This document shows positions 7,912-16,184 of a stretch of 64,000 nt of DNA, piece after piece; position 1 is the first letter of the stretch; every line of letters starts with the position of its first letter. The DNA comes from Alkalicoccobacillus plakortidis. Lineage in GTDB: Bacteria; Bacillota; Bacilli; Bacillales; Bacillaceae_D. Made by a program: the position numbers and the translations under genes. The notes under the pieces were generated by a model that was not told the origin of the DNA, searched no databases, and saw only the letters and a program-made list of their open reading frames with translations. Where the stretch lies: the NCBI RefSeq assembly GCF_023703085.1, contig NZ_JAMQJY010000001.1:62001-126000 (forward strand), given 5' to 3'.

Positions 7912-9543
7912 ATGAGGCAATTAAAACCACAAAAAGGGAAATCAATTGTGATTCCTTTAGGCGGCATTCTGGTTATGATCCCTGTAATTATTATAAGTGT
8001 CATACTTATTATTGGTTTGGTTCAATACAATCCAAATCTTGAGCAAGCGGATGCATTAATGGAAGAGGCTCAGCTATCACAACAACAAGCAGAATCGATT
8101 GATCAATATTTTCTCTTACCTAATGGTCATGCGCTTTCAGTCTCGTATGAGCATGAAGAGATGATGCTTCATGAGATTGATCCAAAGACAAGTGCGCTCA
8201 TTCATTCTGAAAAATTAGATACTGATATCTTTAATCGTTTATTTACTTCTTATCAACAGGATGGATTAGTTTTGATCACAAAAGCAGCAAAGGATCATAG
8301 ACTATTAGCCTATTATTATGAAAGTGGGCAAGGCTTGGTTACATTAGATATTCCAGAAACAAAAGTAGATGGTTTTCTAGAAAATCATGTTCTTGTATCG
8401 GGAAATTCAATATACATAACAGGTCTCGATGATTCAAATACCCATCTTGCTTTTATGATTAATGATACTACATTCGAGAACATCCCACTTATGGATGATG
8501 AACGAATAGTTGATCTAGTGGAGGTTGGTTTCTATAAAATTGGTTCGTTTAAGAACTTACAGCCAGCATTGGAGCTGACACTTTATGATCGATCTTCATA
8601 CATCATGAGCTTATCAGATAATGTAGATGAAAGGTTTCTAGTCTCTGCCTCTAATTCACAGTGGGAAACGGAGCAGAAGCTGTGGTCTCATTATTACCAA
8701 TCAGGTGATGCTGCCATGCGATTGGATGGTGAGAAATTTGCTCAATTTGATTTACTAACTGGTCGTTATATAAATGATATTGAAACACCACAGCTTATCT
8801 ATTATCCAGAGTTGTTTCAGCTTGGTGAGGACCAAACGCTAGCTCTTGGTCGAGAGACGGTGAATGAAACAGCTCCAATGATTGGATACCTTTATAATCG
8901 ATCTGGTGAAAAGCTTCAAGCAGATCTAACACCACAGCTACAAGAGGTTACCTCACAGATTCTTTTCACAGAGCCGGTCTTCTCAGCTCAACTAGTAGAT
9001 GATAACCTGTATCTTTCTTCATCGGACCAAGCTAGTGTCATCAACATCAAAGAGCAAAAGATAAACTACGTAACAGATTTCACATTTCAACAAACATTTT
9101 CGAATGTAGCTTATGAAAAAGAAAAGCAGGCAGAACAGCTAATAAACGAAGGTAGCACATTTTCACTAGACAAAGTGGTACCGTACGTAAAAGATGATGA
9201 AGCTGTTCAGGTAATGGGAATTTTTATGGTGATTTGGATTGCCGTCCCATTAGCTATTATTCTTATCATTACTCATTTGATGAAACGCAAGTCCCGTAAA
9301 ATACAAAAAATTTATGATAATGGGGGCGTGGTGGTGCAAGCGACAATCCTTCAATTAAGACAAACTGGTCTATTTATTAATGAACAGCCTCAGGTCCTCA
9401 TGCGTGTTCAATTTGTTCATCTAAACAAGAAAATGGAACAAGAAATAAAAAAAGTTGTTAATCTCATCTCACCACCTAAACCAGGAGATACAATTGAATT
9501 GTTATATGACCCAAGGAATGAGAAGGTTTATGTGATTGATTAA
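7912..9543 (+). CDS. Large two-helix membrane protein with extracytoplasmic domain and DUF3592-like C-terminus
   Basis: ATG 7912 (an in-frame TTG directly precedes it) follows TTAGGAG. About 543 residues. One membrane helix lies near residues 12-36 (IPLGGILVMIPVIIISVILI), then about 400 residues outside the cell with repeated beta-strand patterns suggesting a propeller-like fold. A second helix near 436-458 is followed by a cytosolic tail of about 80 residues. That tail (GGVVVQATILQLRQTG, then PGDTIELLYDPRNEKVYV) resembles DUF3592-type modules. No catalytic motif is recognised. The terminator shared with the convergent DUF418 gene ends the unit. Function unknown. Confidence 0.65.
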   Translation: MRQLKPQKGKSIVIPLGGILVMIPVIIISVILIIGLVQYNPNLEQADALMEEAQLSQQQAESIDQYFLLPNGHALSVSYEHEEMMLHEIDPKTSALIHSEKLDTDIFNRLFTSYQQDGLVLITKAAKDHRLLAYYYESGQGLVTLDIPETKVDGFLENHVLVSGNSIYITGLDDSNTHLAFMINDTTFENIPLMDDERIVDLVEVGFYKIGSFKNLQPALELTLYDRSSYIMSLSDNVDERFLVSASNSQWETEQKLWSHYYQSGDAAMRLDGEKFAQFDLLTGRYINDIETPQLIYYPELFQLGEDQTLALGRETVNETAPMIGYLYNRSGEKLQADLTPQLQEVTSQILFTEPVFSAQLVDDNLYLSSSDQASVINIKEQKINYVTDFTFQQTFSNVAYEKEKQAEQLINEGSTFSLDKVVPYVKDDEAVQVMGIFMVIWIAVPLAIILIITHLMKRKSRKIQKIYDNGGVVVQATILQLRQTGLFINEQPQVLMRVQFVHLNKKMEQEIKKVVNLISPPKPGDTIELLYDPRNEKVYVID

Positions 9544-9614
9544 TGTATAGTTGTTGCACTTGGCATTCTAGTTTGGAGAATAAAAAGAGAAAAAGCTATA
9601 GCTATCTAACAAGA

Positions 9615-9644
9615 AAAAACCATACTAATCTCAGTATGGTTTTT
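9615..9644. terminator. Bidirectional Rho-independent terminator
   Basis: AAAAACCATACT (9615-9626) pairs with AGTATGGTTTTT (9633-9644) around a 6-nt loop. A and T runs on both sides serve the two convergent genes. Confidence 0.85.
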
Positions 9645-9651
9645 CCTGTAT

Positions 9652-10821
9652 TTAAGCAATTCCTTGCTTCTCTTCCCGAGGTTTACGATGAACAAGTTTT
9701 CGAAATAGGTGATCCATCGGTCCGTTTAATTGCTTTTTCTCAAGTATAGTGGCAATTAACAGAGCCAACAGCCAGATACCAAAAGCAATGGACCAGCTTA
9801 CAGTTAATCCAAATGTCTCACCTAAATTCAGTGTATAGGTAGAGAGGAATACAACTAATAAGGCTTCATTTAGCATGAAAAAGGTGAGAGAGCGTTTGCC
9901 GAGGGCTGTGATTGGTCGAACAAAGAGTTCCTTCTGTATTAGCTTTGGACCAATTAAGCCAAATATAGCTGCATAACTTACCCCGCCAATAATGCCAGTA
10001 ATCATATGCAAGGAAAAAATTAATCCGCTAAATAGTGGACCGAGTTCAATGATTCCATTGCTGTAAAGGGCTTGAGGGATTGCGCCTAAAATGGACACGG
10101 TTATGCCTATAATCGCTACTTTTTTCAATAATGGCTTGTGATCAGGTTGTTCATTTAAGAGCTTTTTCCTTCCTGCCCATATGCCAAGTAGGAGGGAGAC
10201 AACTATAGGTAAGGCAAGGTTCCCAAGAAAGGGTCCACCAGTTATAAATTGCATGAATTGGCTGCTTAGATTCTCACTATACGAGGTGTAAGTGAGTTGA
10301 AGTGCATTTTCTTCTTGTAGCATGACCGCCATACTTCCCCACATGACTGGTAAGATGACCACAAAGAGTGCTGAAATAATCGCAATCGCTCGCTTAAGTA
10401 CTTTATCGCTTTTAAAAATGAGCCAGGTAATACAGAGTAGAGCCGCTCCGTAGATTGCTAGAATATCTTGGCCACCAACGATTACAGATAAAAAGAATCC
10501 AAAAATCATCAAATATAAAGCCCTTCTATATAGAGACATTTTGGCATCACGTATGGTTCTATTTCTTTTAAGGTAGCTTGCTACGATTAGGGTCAATCCA
10601 TAACCAAAAAGAAACGCAAACATAGGTCTTGCACGATTATCAACAACAAAAACGGAGATGTAATTTAAGATTGTATCCATCGAATGCATGCTTTCAGGTC
10701 GACTGAGTAAAGTGCTACCTGCATACAAAGAAGCATGAGCTAACGCAACTAAAAGCAGCATCATACCGCGAGCTAAGTCTAATGAGATAAAACGTTTTGT
10801 ATGTAATGAGTTATGTGTCAT
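9652..10821 (-). CDS. DUF418 family multi-pass membrane protein (YeiB-like)
   Basis: 389 residues with about ten hydrophobic segments. The N-terminus (RFISLDLARGMMLLLVALAH, with conserved D and R) is typical of DUF418/acyltransferase-like membrane proteins. The C-terminal third (ALGKRSLTFFMLNEALLVVF) is the DUF418 signature. Members are proposed membrane acyltransferases or transporters without firm biochemistry. The gene is divergent from a TetR-family regulator, with AGTACT repeats in between. It is likely the main target of that regulator. Confidence 0.8.
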   Translation of the reverse strand: MTHNSLHTKRFISLDLARGMMLLLVALAHASLYAGSTLLSRPESMHSMDTILNYISVFVVDNRARPMFAFLFGYGLTLIVASYLKRNRTIRDAKMSLYRRALYLMIFGFFLSVIVGGQDILAIYGAALLCITWLIFKSDKVLKRAIAIISALFVVILPVMWGSMAVMLQEENALQLTYTSYSENLSSQFMQFITGGPFLGNLALPIVVSLLLGIWAGRKKLLNEQPDHKPLLKKVAIIGITVSILGAIPQALYSNGIIELGPLFSGLIFSLHMITGIIGGVSYAAIFGLIGPKLIQKELFVRPITALGKRSLTFFMLNEALLVVFLSTYTLNLGETFGLTVSWSIAFGIWLLALLIATILEKKQLNGPMDHLFRKLVHRKPREEKQGIA

Positions 10822-10948
10822 CTTGAGTGGACATTCCTTCCTTTTCGACTAGTAATAAAGACCAATGATAAGAAACCAATGGTAGCATCAATTAGATTCT
10901 ACAGTCAAAAACTTTGTGGTACTACTGATATAAATGATCTGAATGAAC

Positions 10949-10968
10949 TTAGTACTCTTTAGTACTAT
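10949..10968. promoter_or_regulatory. Candidate TetR operator (repeated AGTACT)
   Basis: Two tandem 10-mers, TTAGTACTCT and TTAGTACTAT, place the self-complementary hexamer AGTACT twice, ten bases apart (10951-10956 and 10961-10966), in the region between the divergent DUF418 and TetR genes. Exactly one helical turn of spacing would put both on one face. Binding by the TetR protein is inferred. Confidence 0.5.
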
Positions 10969-11035
10969 TATCATATAAGACATTTTTTTGTATCATGTTA
11001 AAATGACCAAAGGAAGAATGAAGGAGAGATACAGG

Positions 11036-11917
11036 ATGAAAAAAACTCAAATTATTCATACAGCATTTCAACTTTTTACTGAAAAAGGGTACGCGGCAAC
11101 GAGCATCCAAGAAATTGTTAGTATATGCAAAATGTCAAAAGCGACTTTTTATCATTATTTTTCTTCTAAAAAAGAATTATTTTATGAACTTTTGCAGTTT
11201 CGCGATGAATTATTTGAAAGTCAGTTGCAGGTATTAGATCAAGAAACATCTCCAAATGTCCGTTTTCGAAAACAAACGGAGTTATATATAGAAAGTCTTC
11301 ATACGAATAGAACTCTTTTTCTTTTGGCTCCTTTTGTTGTGGAACAGGAGGAATTTATTGAGCTAGAAAAAGGGATTAAGCGATTTAAAATCAAAACCTA
11401 TAAACGGTTAGATTTCATGCTATCTAGTGTATTTAAATTGAATCAACAATCTAATAGATGGGATATTGTTTTGCTGTATGATGCCTTAATTAGGGAATAT
11501 GTTGAGATTGGATCTTATCATTCTGAGTATCTTGATATTCCGTATGCAGCTCAATGTGTGGAACAGTATCTGGATTTGCTAGTTGAAAATGAAATGGAAC
11601 CGATGTTATCCTCGGAGCTTATGGAGAAGTTGACTGAATCAAATCACTTTGAAGAAAAAGCATGTGTAGGTGAAAGTCGATTAGCTTATATTCTAATTTC
11701 ACTTGAAGAAAAATTGAATCAAATCTATCTATCAGAAATTGAACGAACAGCTTTTATCGGGAATTTGGATATGTTAAAAGAGAAATTAGAAGAAGAGCAA
11801 CCACAACTTGTCATCATGAACTCAATTCTTGGTTTATTTGAGCATAAAAGTGAGCTCGTTGATATAGTCAATCAAATAAAAAAAGTGATTGGAGAAGAGA
11901 AGGGCCTATCTATTTAA
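11036..11917 (+). CDS. TetR/AcrR-family transcriptional regulator with a long C-terminal extension
   Basis: The best start is ATG 11036, nine bases after AAGGAG; in-frame upstream starts exist to 10988. About 293 residues, some 90 longer than a usual TetR protein. The DNA-binding domain is clear at the N-terminus (IIHTAFQLFTEKGYAATSIQ, then CKMSKATFYHYFSSKKELFY). The extra C-terminal part is helical and charged (ISLEEKLNQIYLSEIERTAF). It lies opposite the DUF418 gene with a repeated AGTACT element between them and precedes a small membrane-protein gene. The ligand is unknown. Confidence 0.85.
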   Translation: MKKTQIIHTAFQLFTEKGYAATSIQEIVSICKMSKATFYHYFSSKKELFYELLQFRDELFESQLQVLDQETSPNVRFRKQTELYIESLHTNRTLFLLAPFVVEQEEFIELEKGIKRFKIKTYKRLDFMLSSVFKLNQQSNRWDIVLLYDALIREYVEIGSYHSEYLDIPYAAQCVEQYLDLLVENEMEPMLSSELMEKLTESNHFEEKACVGESRLAYILISLEEKLNQIYLSEIERTAFIGNLDMLKEKLEEEQPQLVIMNSILGLFEHKSELVDIVNQIKKVIGEEKGLSI

Positions 11918-11947
11918 ATAAGGATGTTTAAGAGTAGGGTGATTTAA

Positions 11948-12115
11948 GTGAGTGCATTTAAATTAGCATCAGAAATTCTATTGTTCCTGATGGTGGTTGT
12001 CCTAATGGTCGCTATTATTAGAGTGATTGTATCAAGATATCTTACTGGTTTTTATGAGGGGGTTTTTCGTAAATCACACAGTTTATATAAAAAGATATTC
12101 AAGGATTCTAAATAA
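11948..12115 (+). CDS. Small single-helix membrane protein (55 residues)
   Basis: GTG 11948 follows AGGGTGA at proper spacing, 30 bp after the TetR stop, and the frame ends at TAA 12115 just before a strong terminator. The first 30 residues are mostly hydrophobic (ASEILLFLMVVVLMVAIIRV), forming one membrane helix, followed by a basic tail with aromatic residues. The gene is short and easily missed. Its position suggests co-transcription with the TetR regulator. Function unknown. Confidence 0.6.
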   Translation: MSAFKLASEILLFLMVVVLMVAIIRVIVSRYLTGFYEGVFRKSHSLYKKIFKDSK

Positions 12116-12151
12116 GAGGCAGCATCGATAAATCGTTAGCTCATTACACGG

Positions 12152-12190
12152 AACGAAGTGAACAAAAGTCATTGTTCACTTCGTTTTTAT
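12152..12190. terminator. Rho-independent terminator
   Basis: AACGAAGTGAACAA (12152-12165) pairs with TTGTTCACTTCGTT (12172-12185), followed by T-rich sequence. It closes the TetR unit and may also serve the convergent YdaT-like gene. Confidence 0.85.
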
Positions 12191-12194
12191 TTCG

Positions 12195-12647
12195 TTATGA
12201 ATCATACTGAATTTTTTCATCCACACTTCCATCTTGTTTGTGTATGATTAGCTGGGTTCCTTTATTTTTTGCGATTTCTTTTCCACGTGTTATTGCTTCC
12301 TCTTTTGTGTCTAACACTTCTGAAGGCTGATCGGCTCCTTCTGCTTGGACCGCCCAACCACCGTTAGAATGAGGAGTAACAAATTGAGGCACTTCGTTTA
12401 ATTCTGGACGAGAAGAGCTTGAGCGGTTAGGGTTTGGTTTTACATGTCCGTTTTTTATAAATGAATCGATTTCATTATTACTTGCATTAGCATGCCATTC
12501 TTTAGCTTGCTTTGTTGCTATAGGAAGGGCATCGCCTTCTTTATATCCGTCATCTAGCATACTGTTTGCAATCTCAATGGCTTTTTTTCGAGTGGCCTTA
12601 TCAAGGTTCTTTAATGAACTAGGATAATCGTTAAGTGTCCAAGGCAT
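12195..12647 (-). CDS. ydaT: YdaT-like general stress protein (DUF2188 C-terminus)
   Basis: 150 residues starting ATG 12647 after AAGGAGGATTCGCC. The N-terminus (MPWTLNDYPSSLKNLDKATR, then DGYKEGDALPIATKQAKEW) matches B. subtilis YdaT closely. The C-terminus (GGWAVQAEGADQPSEV, then TRGKEIAKNKGTQLIIHKQD) is a DUF2188 module. YdaT is a SigB-dependent general stress protein of unknown activity in B. subtilis. A SigB-like promoter is visible upstream, in line with that assignment. Confidence 0.8.
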   Translation of the reverse strand: MPWTLNDYPSSLKNLDKATRKKAIEIANSMLDDGYKEGDALPIATKQAKEWHANASNNEIDSFIKNGHVKPNPNRSSSSRPELNEVPQFVTPHSNGGWAVQAEGADQPSEVLDTKEEAITRGKEIAKNKGTQLIIHKQDGSVDEKIQYDS

Positions 12648-12682
12648 GGCGAATCCTCCTTAGTTAATTATGTTTATCATCT

Positions 12683-12708
12683 ATTTCCGTTTTTAATTTA
12701 AATAAAAC
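12683..12708 (-). promoter_or_regulatory. SigB-type promoter of the YdaT-like gene
   Basis: On the reverse strand: GTTTTA (12708-12703), 14 bp, then GGAAAT (12688-12683), close to the GTTTnn-N12-14-GGGwAw consensus, about 36 bp before the start codon. Fits the known SigB control of ydaT. Confidence 0.45.
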
Positions 12709-12781
12709 CAATTCATCTTTTCAAGAAGGAAAAGTAAGAATTAAGTTGAACTTAGTACAAAAGGAATCGAGGTGAATGGTA

Positions 12782-13591
12782 TTGGAATTAAACAAAGCAA
12801 AATTGAGAGCTGAAATGCCTGATAAAGCATCAACTATTCTAGATTCTCGAACGCTTCATGCATCACACAAAAGATTAGCCCAATTGTTAACAAAAGGAAT
12901 GACTGTCCTTGATATTGGATGTGGTACGGGAGCAATAACAAAGGATATTGCGGAGGTAGTTGGGGAAACTGGTCGTGTAGTTGGAGTTGATAGTAATCCA
13001 TTGTTAATAGAAAAGGCAGTTGAGTTGTATAATGAAGTCCCTAACTTAACATTTGAAATAGGAGATATTTATAACCTGAGTTATGCAGATGAATTTGATA
13101 TTGTAACTTCAGCACGCGTCCTACAATGGTTATCAGAGCCAAAGGAAGCATTGCGTAAGATGATTCATGCAGCAAAAACAGGTGGAAACATTATTGTGCT
13201 TGATTACAATCACGAAAAATTAATGCTGAAACCGCAGGCCCCAGAAAGCTTTTACACTTTTTATAAAGCTTTCTTACAGTGGCGAACTGATGCAGGCATG
13301 AATAATATGATTGCTGATCAGCTTGAGGATATGTTTACAGAACTAGGTATTCACAAAACGAATGTTATCTCTCAACATGAATCAGTATCTAGGGTGGATA
13401 GTAATTTTCATCATCAAATTACGATTTGGGCTGACGTCATGGCAAGTAGAGGTGTACAAATGGTGAGGGACGGTTTTTTCTTAGAGGATACCCTTATCTC
13501 TACTGAGAAAGAGTATAGAAAATGGATCGATCAAGATGCAGAAACACAAATTATGTACTTATTATCGGTAGAAGGTATTAAAACGGAATGA
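12782..13591 (+). CDS. Class I SAM-dependent methyltransferase
   Basis: About 270 residues. TTG 12782 has the better distance to GAGGTGA; ATG 12776 lies only one base after it. Motif I is unmistakable (VLDIGCGTGAITKDIAE, about residues 43-59). It is followed by the acidic residue after strand 2 (VVGVDSN) and the motif II/III region (DIVTSARVLQWLSEPKEAL). The family methylates small molecules or quinone precursors; the acceptor is not identifiable. It stands alone with its own terminator and lies upstream of the nitrate operon but is not part of it. Confidence 0.8.
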   Translation: MELNKAKLRAEMPDKASTILDSRTLHASHKRLAQLLTKGMTVLDIGCGTGAITKDIAEVVGETGRVVGVDSNPLLIEKAVELYNEVPNLTFEIGDIYNLSYADEFDIVTSARVLQWLSEPKEALRKMIHAAKTGGNIIVLDYNHEKLMLKPQAPESFYTFYKAFLQWRTDAGMNNMIADQLEDMFTELGIHKTNVISQHESVSRVDSNFHHQITIWADVMASRGVQMVRDGFFLEDTLISTEKEYRKWIDQDAETQIMYLLSVEGIKTE

Positions 13592-13599
13592 ATGGATCC

Positions 13600-13632
13600 A
13601 ACCACATCTTAATTAGGTGTGGTTCTTTTTTT
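13600..13632 (+). terminator. Rho-independent terminator
   Basis: AACCACATC pairs with GGTGTGGTT (13616-13624), followed by C and a T run, directly after the methyltransferase. Confidence 0.75.
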
Positions 13633-13722
13633 CTACATATCAACCTCATACTTTTATCCTGCTCACTCAATCATAGTAAAGGACTAAAGTTTTACGATAA
13701 TCGCAGTTTTTATTAAAAACTA

Positions 13723-13781
13723 TGTCACGTTTTATCACATAAATCACCAAGTTTTGAGAATGTCTCGTTATGATTGGAGAA
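13723..13781 (+). promoter_or_regulatory. TnrA box and activator-dependent promoter of the nas operon
   Basis: 13723-13739 reads TGTCACGTTTTATCACA, matching the TnrA consensus TGTNANAWWWTMTNACA at all but one defined base. A -10 box TATGAT lies at 13769-13774 with no good -35 box. The predicted start near 13781 puts the TnrA site at about -50, the spacing known for TnrA-activated promoters. It predicts induction under nitrogen limitation. Confidence 0.75.
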
Positions 13782-13817
13782 GATTGAATAGATTCTGAAT
13801 ATTTAAGGAGTTTACTC

Positions 13818-16160
13818 ATGCCAACAGAGACTAAGAGACAGAGAATTGTGTGGATAGGAAATGGAATGGCTGGAATGCGCTCTGTAGAAGAGTTGTTGAA
13901 GATATGTCCAGACTCCTTTGATCTAACTATTATTGGGGAAGAGCCAGTCAGGAGCTATAATCGGATTCTACTTTCTTCTGTTTTACAGGGGGAAGAATCA
14001 ATAGACGGAATTCACACTCAGACAAATGAGTGGTTCTCAGATCGTGATATAACACTACTCACTGGTGTTAAGGTGGATCTAATTAATACACATGAAAAGA
14101 TCATTCGCACAAATCAAGGTGAGTGTATGACTTATGACAAGCTAGTCATTGCAACAGGATCTACACCTTTTATCTTGCCTGTGCCTGGAATTGAGAAGGA
14201 AGGAGTCACTGCATTTCGAACAATGCAGGATTGTAAAGAGCTAGTTAAAACTGCGTCTTCGTATAAAAAAGCATTGGTAATTGGCGGCGGATTGTTAGGA
14301 CTTGAAGCAGCTAAGGGCTTAATACATCTTGGTATGGACGTTGATGTGGTTCACCGTTCTACCTGTATTATGGAACGGCAATTAGATGAACAGGCTGCCG
14401 AGCTTCTTCAAAATGAATTGCAAGCACAGGGGATGAATTTTCATTTAGGTAAGGAGACAACAGAATTATCAGGTGGTGAGCGAGTAAATAGAATCCATTT
14501 TTCGGATGGTACCTCCATTGAGACTGATTTAGTTGTGATGTCTGCTGGTATTCGTCCGAATATCGATTTGGCTAGTACAAGTGGTATTAGCACAAATCGT
14601 GGCATCGTGGTGGACGATCGATTACGTACTTCAGCTGAGGACGTTTACGCAGTTGGAGAGTGTGTAGAACATCGAGGCATTGTTTATGGCATGGTTAAGC
14701 CACTTTATGAGCAAACCAGGGTTCTTGCTCAAGAACTTTGTGGGAGACAAGGGTTAGTGTTTAGAGGAAGTACCCTTGCAACTCAGTTAAAAATATCAGG
14801 TGTTGACCTATTTTCAGTTGGCGATATTACGCTAAAAGACGAGAGTAAAACCATATCTGTGATGGATGAATTAAATGGACATTATCGAAAGTTGATTTTT
14901 GAAGCAGATCGTTTAAAAGGTGCAATTTTATATGGCAATATCGTTGATGGCGCAAAGCTTACTGAACTTGTGATAAAAGAAACAGAGTTGTTAGAAGAGG
15001 AAAAGCAACAGTTGCTTATTTCGCAAGGAAGTCAGGCTGGTCAAATAGCTGAGATGACAGCTGCCACTTTAGTTTGCCAGTGCAATGCCGTATCAAAAGG
15101 AGAAATAATAAAGGCCGTACAAATAGAAAGCTTAAATACGGTTGAGGAAGTCAAAACCTTTACAAAAGCAGCTAGCTCATGTGGAGGCTGCAAACCCATC
15201 GTGGCAGATCTTCTAAGCTACATTCAAAGTGATGAGTTTGACGAAGAGATTGAGGTTACACCCTCTTTATGTGGCTGTACTAGCCTAACAGAAGCTGAAG
15301 TAGTAGAGAGAATGTATGAAAAAGAGCTTCTCTCCTTAGCTGAAATCATGACGTCCTTATCGTGGAAAACAGCGGAGGGCTGTGGAACCTGTCGAGAAAC
15401 TCTCTCTTATTACTTAGGTATGATGTATCCAGAATACCATTTGAAACAACATATTCAAGGAAATGCGATCAGGCATTCAGATGGATTTTTTTCCGTATTA
15501 GTTGATGTAGGGGAGGCAAATCAACAAGCAGAGTTTTTTAAAAATCTATCTCAATTATTACAGCAATTCACTGAATTAAGAGTTATGCAGACCAAACATT
15601 CCGAGATGCAAATTTTAGGAATTAAAGAAGATGAGCTAGACGCAGTGAGAGGCAAGCTAGGAGTTGCTCAAACCACCCATTCTGGAAGCCGAGTTTGGAT
15701 GAATAAGCAAGCAGATCTAAGTAGATGTGATTGCACGCAGGATGAAGCGTGGTCATTGTCTTTAGAGCTACATGACCTTTTCCGGTTTGTGCAAATGCCT
15801 GCTGAAACGGTTATAGACATTCAAGCCTGTACACATGGAAATGCGGAAGGAGATTTGCAGCTCATTAAATCAGTTGTTGGATGGGAGGTATTGATCGGAG
15901 GGCAAGCAGATAGCCAGCTCTTTTACTTAATGCCAAACAAAATAGAGTTAATGGAAGCTGTTCCAATCCTATTGCAGTATTATCGTCAAACGGCGATGTA
16001 TCGTGAGTCAATGCTGAACTGGATAAACCGTGTAGGCCTTGTTCATGTAAGAGAAATCGTATTTGATGCAGGCTGTCGATTTGATCTAAATCAAGAGTTA
16101 GAGGCAACAAGAAAAAGAAATGAAAAGCAATTTAACTCAGATCATAAAGAGTTCGTTTAA
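13818..16160 (+). CDS. nasB: Assimilatory nitrate reductase electron transfer subunit NasB
   Basis: 780 residues, close to B. subtilis NasB (771). Domains in order: an FAD/NAD(P)-binding oxidoreductase part, residues about 8-300 (VWIGNGMAGMRSVEEL; ATGST; ALVIGGGLLGLEAAKGL), then two BFD-type [2Fe-2S] segments (VCQCNAVSKGEII...SCGGCKP near 420-465, and CGCTSLTEAEVVERM...GCGTCRE near 490-530). A C-terminal region related to siroheme nitrite reductase fragments follows. It passes electrons from NAD(P)H to NasC for nitrate to nitrite reduction in the cytoplasm. ATG 13818 follows TTAAGGAG. First gene of a three-gene operon behind the TnrA box. Confidence 0.92.
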   Translation: MPTETKRQRIVWIGNGMAGMRSVEELLKICPDSFDLTIIGEEPVRSYNRILLSSVLQGEESIDGIHTQTNEWFSDRDITLLTGVKVDLINTHEKIIRTNQGECMTYDKLVIATGSTPFILPVPGIEKEGVTAFRTMQDCKELVKTASSYKKALVIGGGLLGLEAAKGLIHLGMDVDVVHRSTCIMERQLDEQAAELLQNELQAQGMNFHLGKETTELSGGERVNRIHFSDGTSIETDLVVMSAGIRPNIDLASTSGISTNRGIVVDDRLRTSAEDVYAVGECVEHRGIVYGMVKPLYEQTRVLAQELCGRQGLVFRGSTLATQLKISGVDLFSVGDITLKDESKTISVMDELNGHYRKLIFEADRLKGAILYGNIVDGAKLTELVIKETELLEEEKQQLLISQGSQAGQIAEMTAATLVCQCNAVSKGEIIKAVQIESLNTVEEVKTFTKAASSCGGCKPIVADLLSYIQSDEFDEEIEVTPSLCGCTSLTEAEVVERMYEKELLSLAEIMTSLSWKTAEGCGTCRETLSYYLGMMYPEYHLKQHIQGNAIRHSDGFFSVLVDVGEANQQAEFFKNLSQLLQQFTELRVMQTKHSEMQILGIKEDELDAVRGKLGVAQTTHSGSRVWMNKQADLSRCDCTQDEAWSLSLELHDLFRFVQMPAETVIDIQACTHGNAEGDLQLIKSVVGWEVLIGGQADSQLFYLMPNKIELMEAVPILLQYYRQTAMYRESMLNWINRVGLVHVREIVFDAGCRFDLNQELEATRKRNEKQFNSDHKEFV

Positions 16161-16184
16161 TAGAAAAGAGTGGGAGTGTTTAGA

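Noticed and set aside
9543-9749. 68-codon + strand frame after the two-helix membrane protein
   Set aside because: It runs through a clear terminator and into the convergent DUF418 gene.
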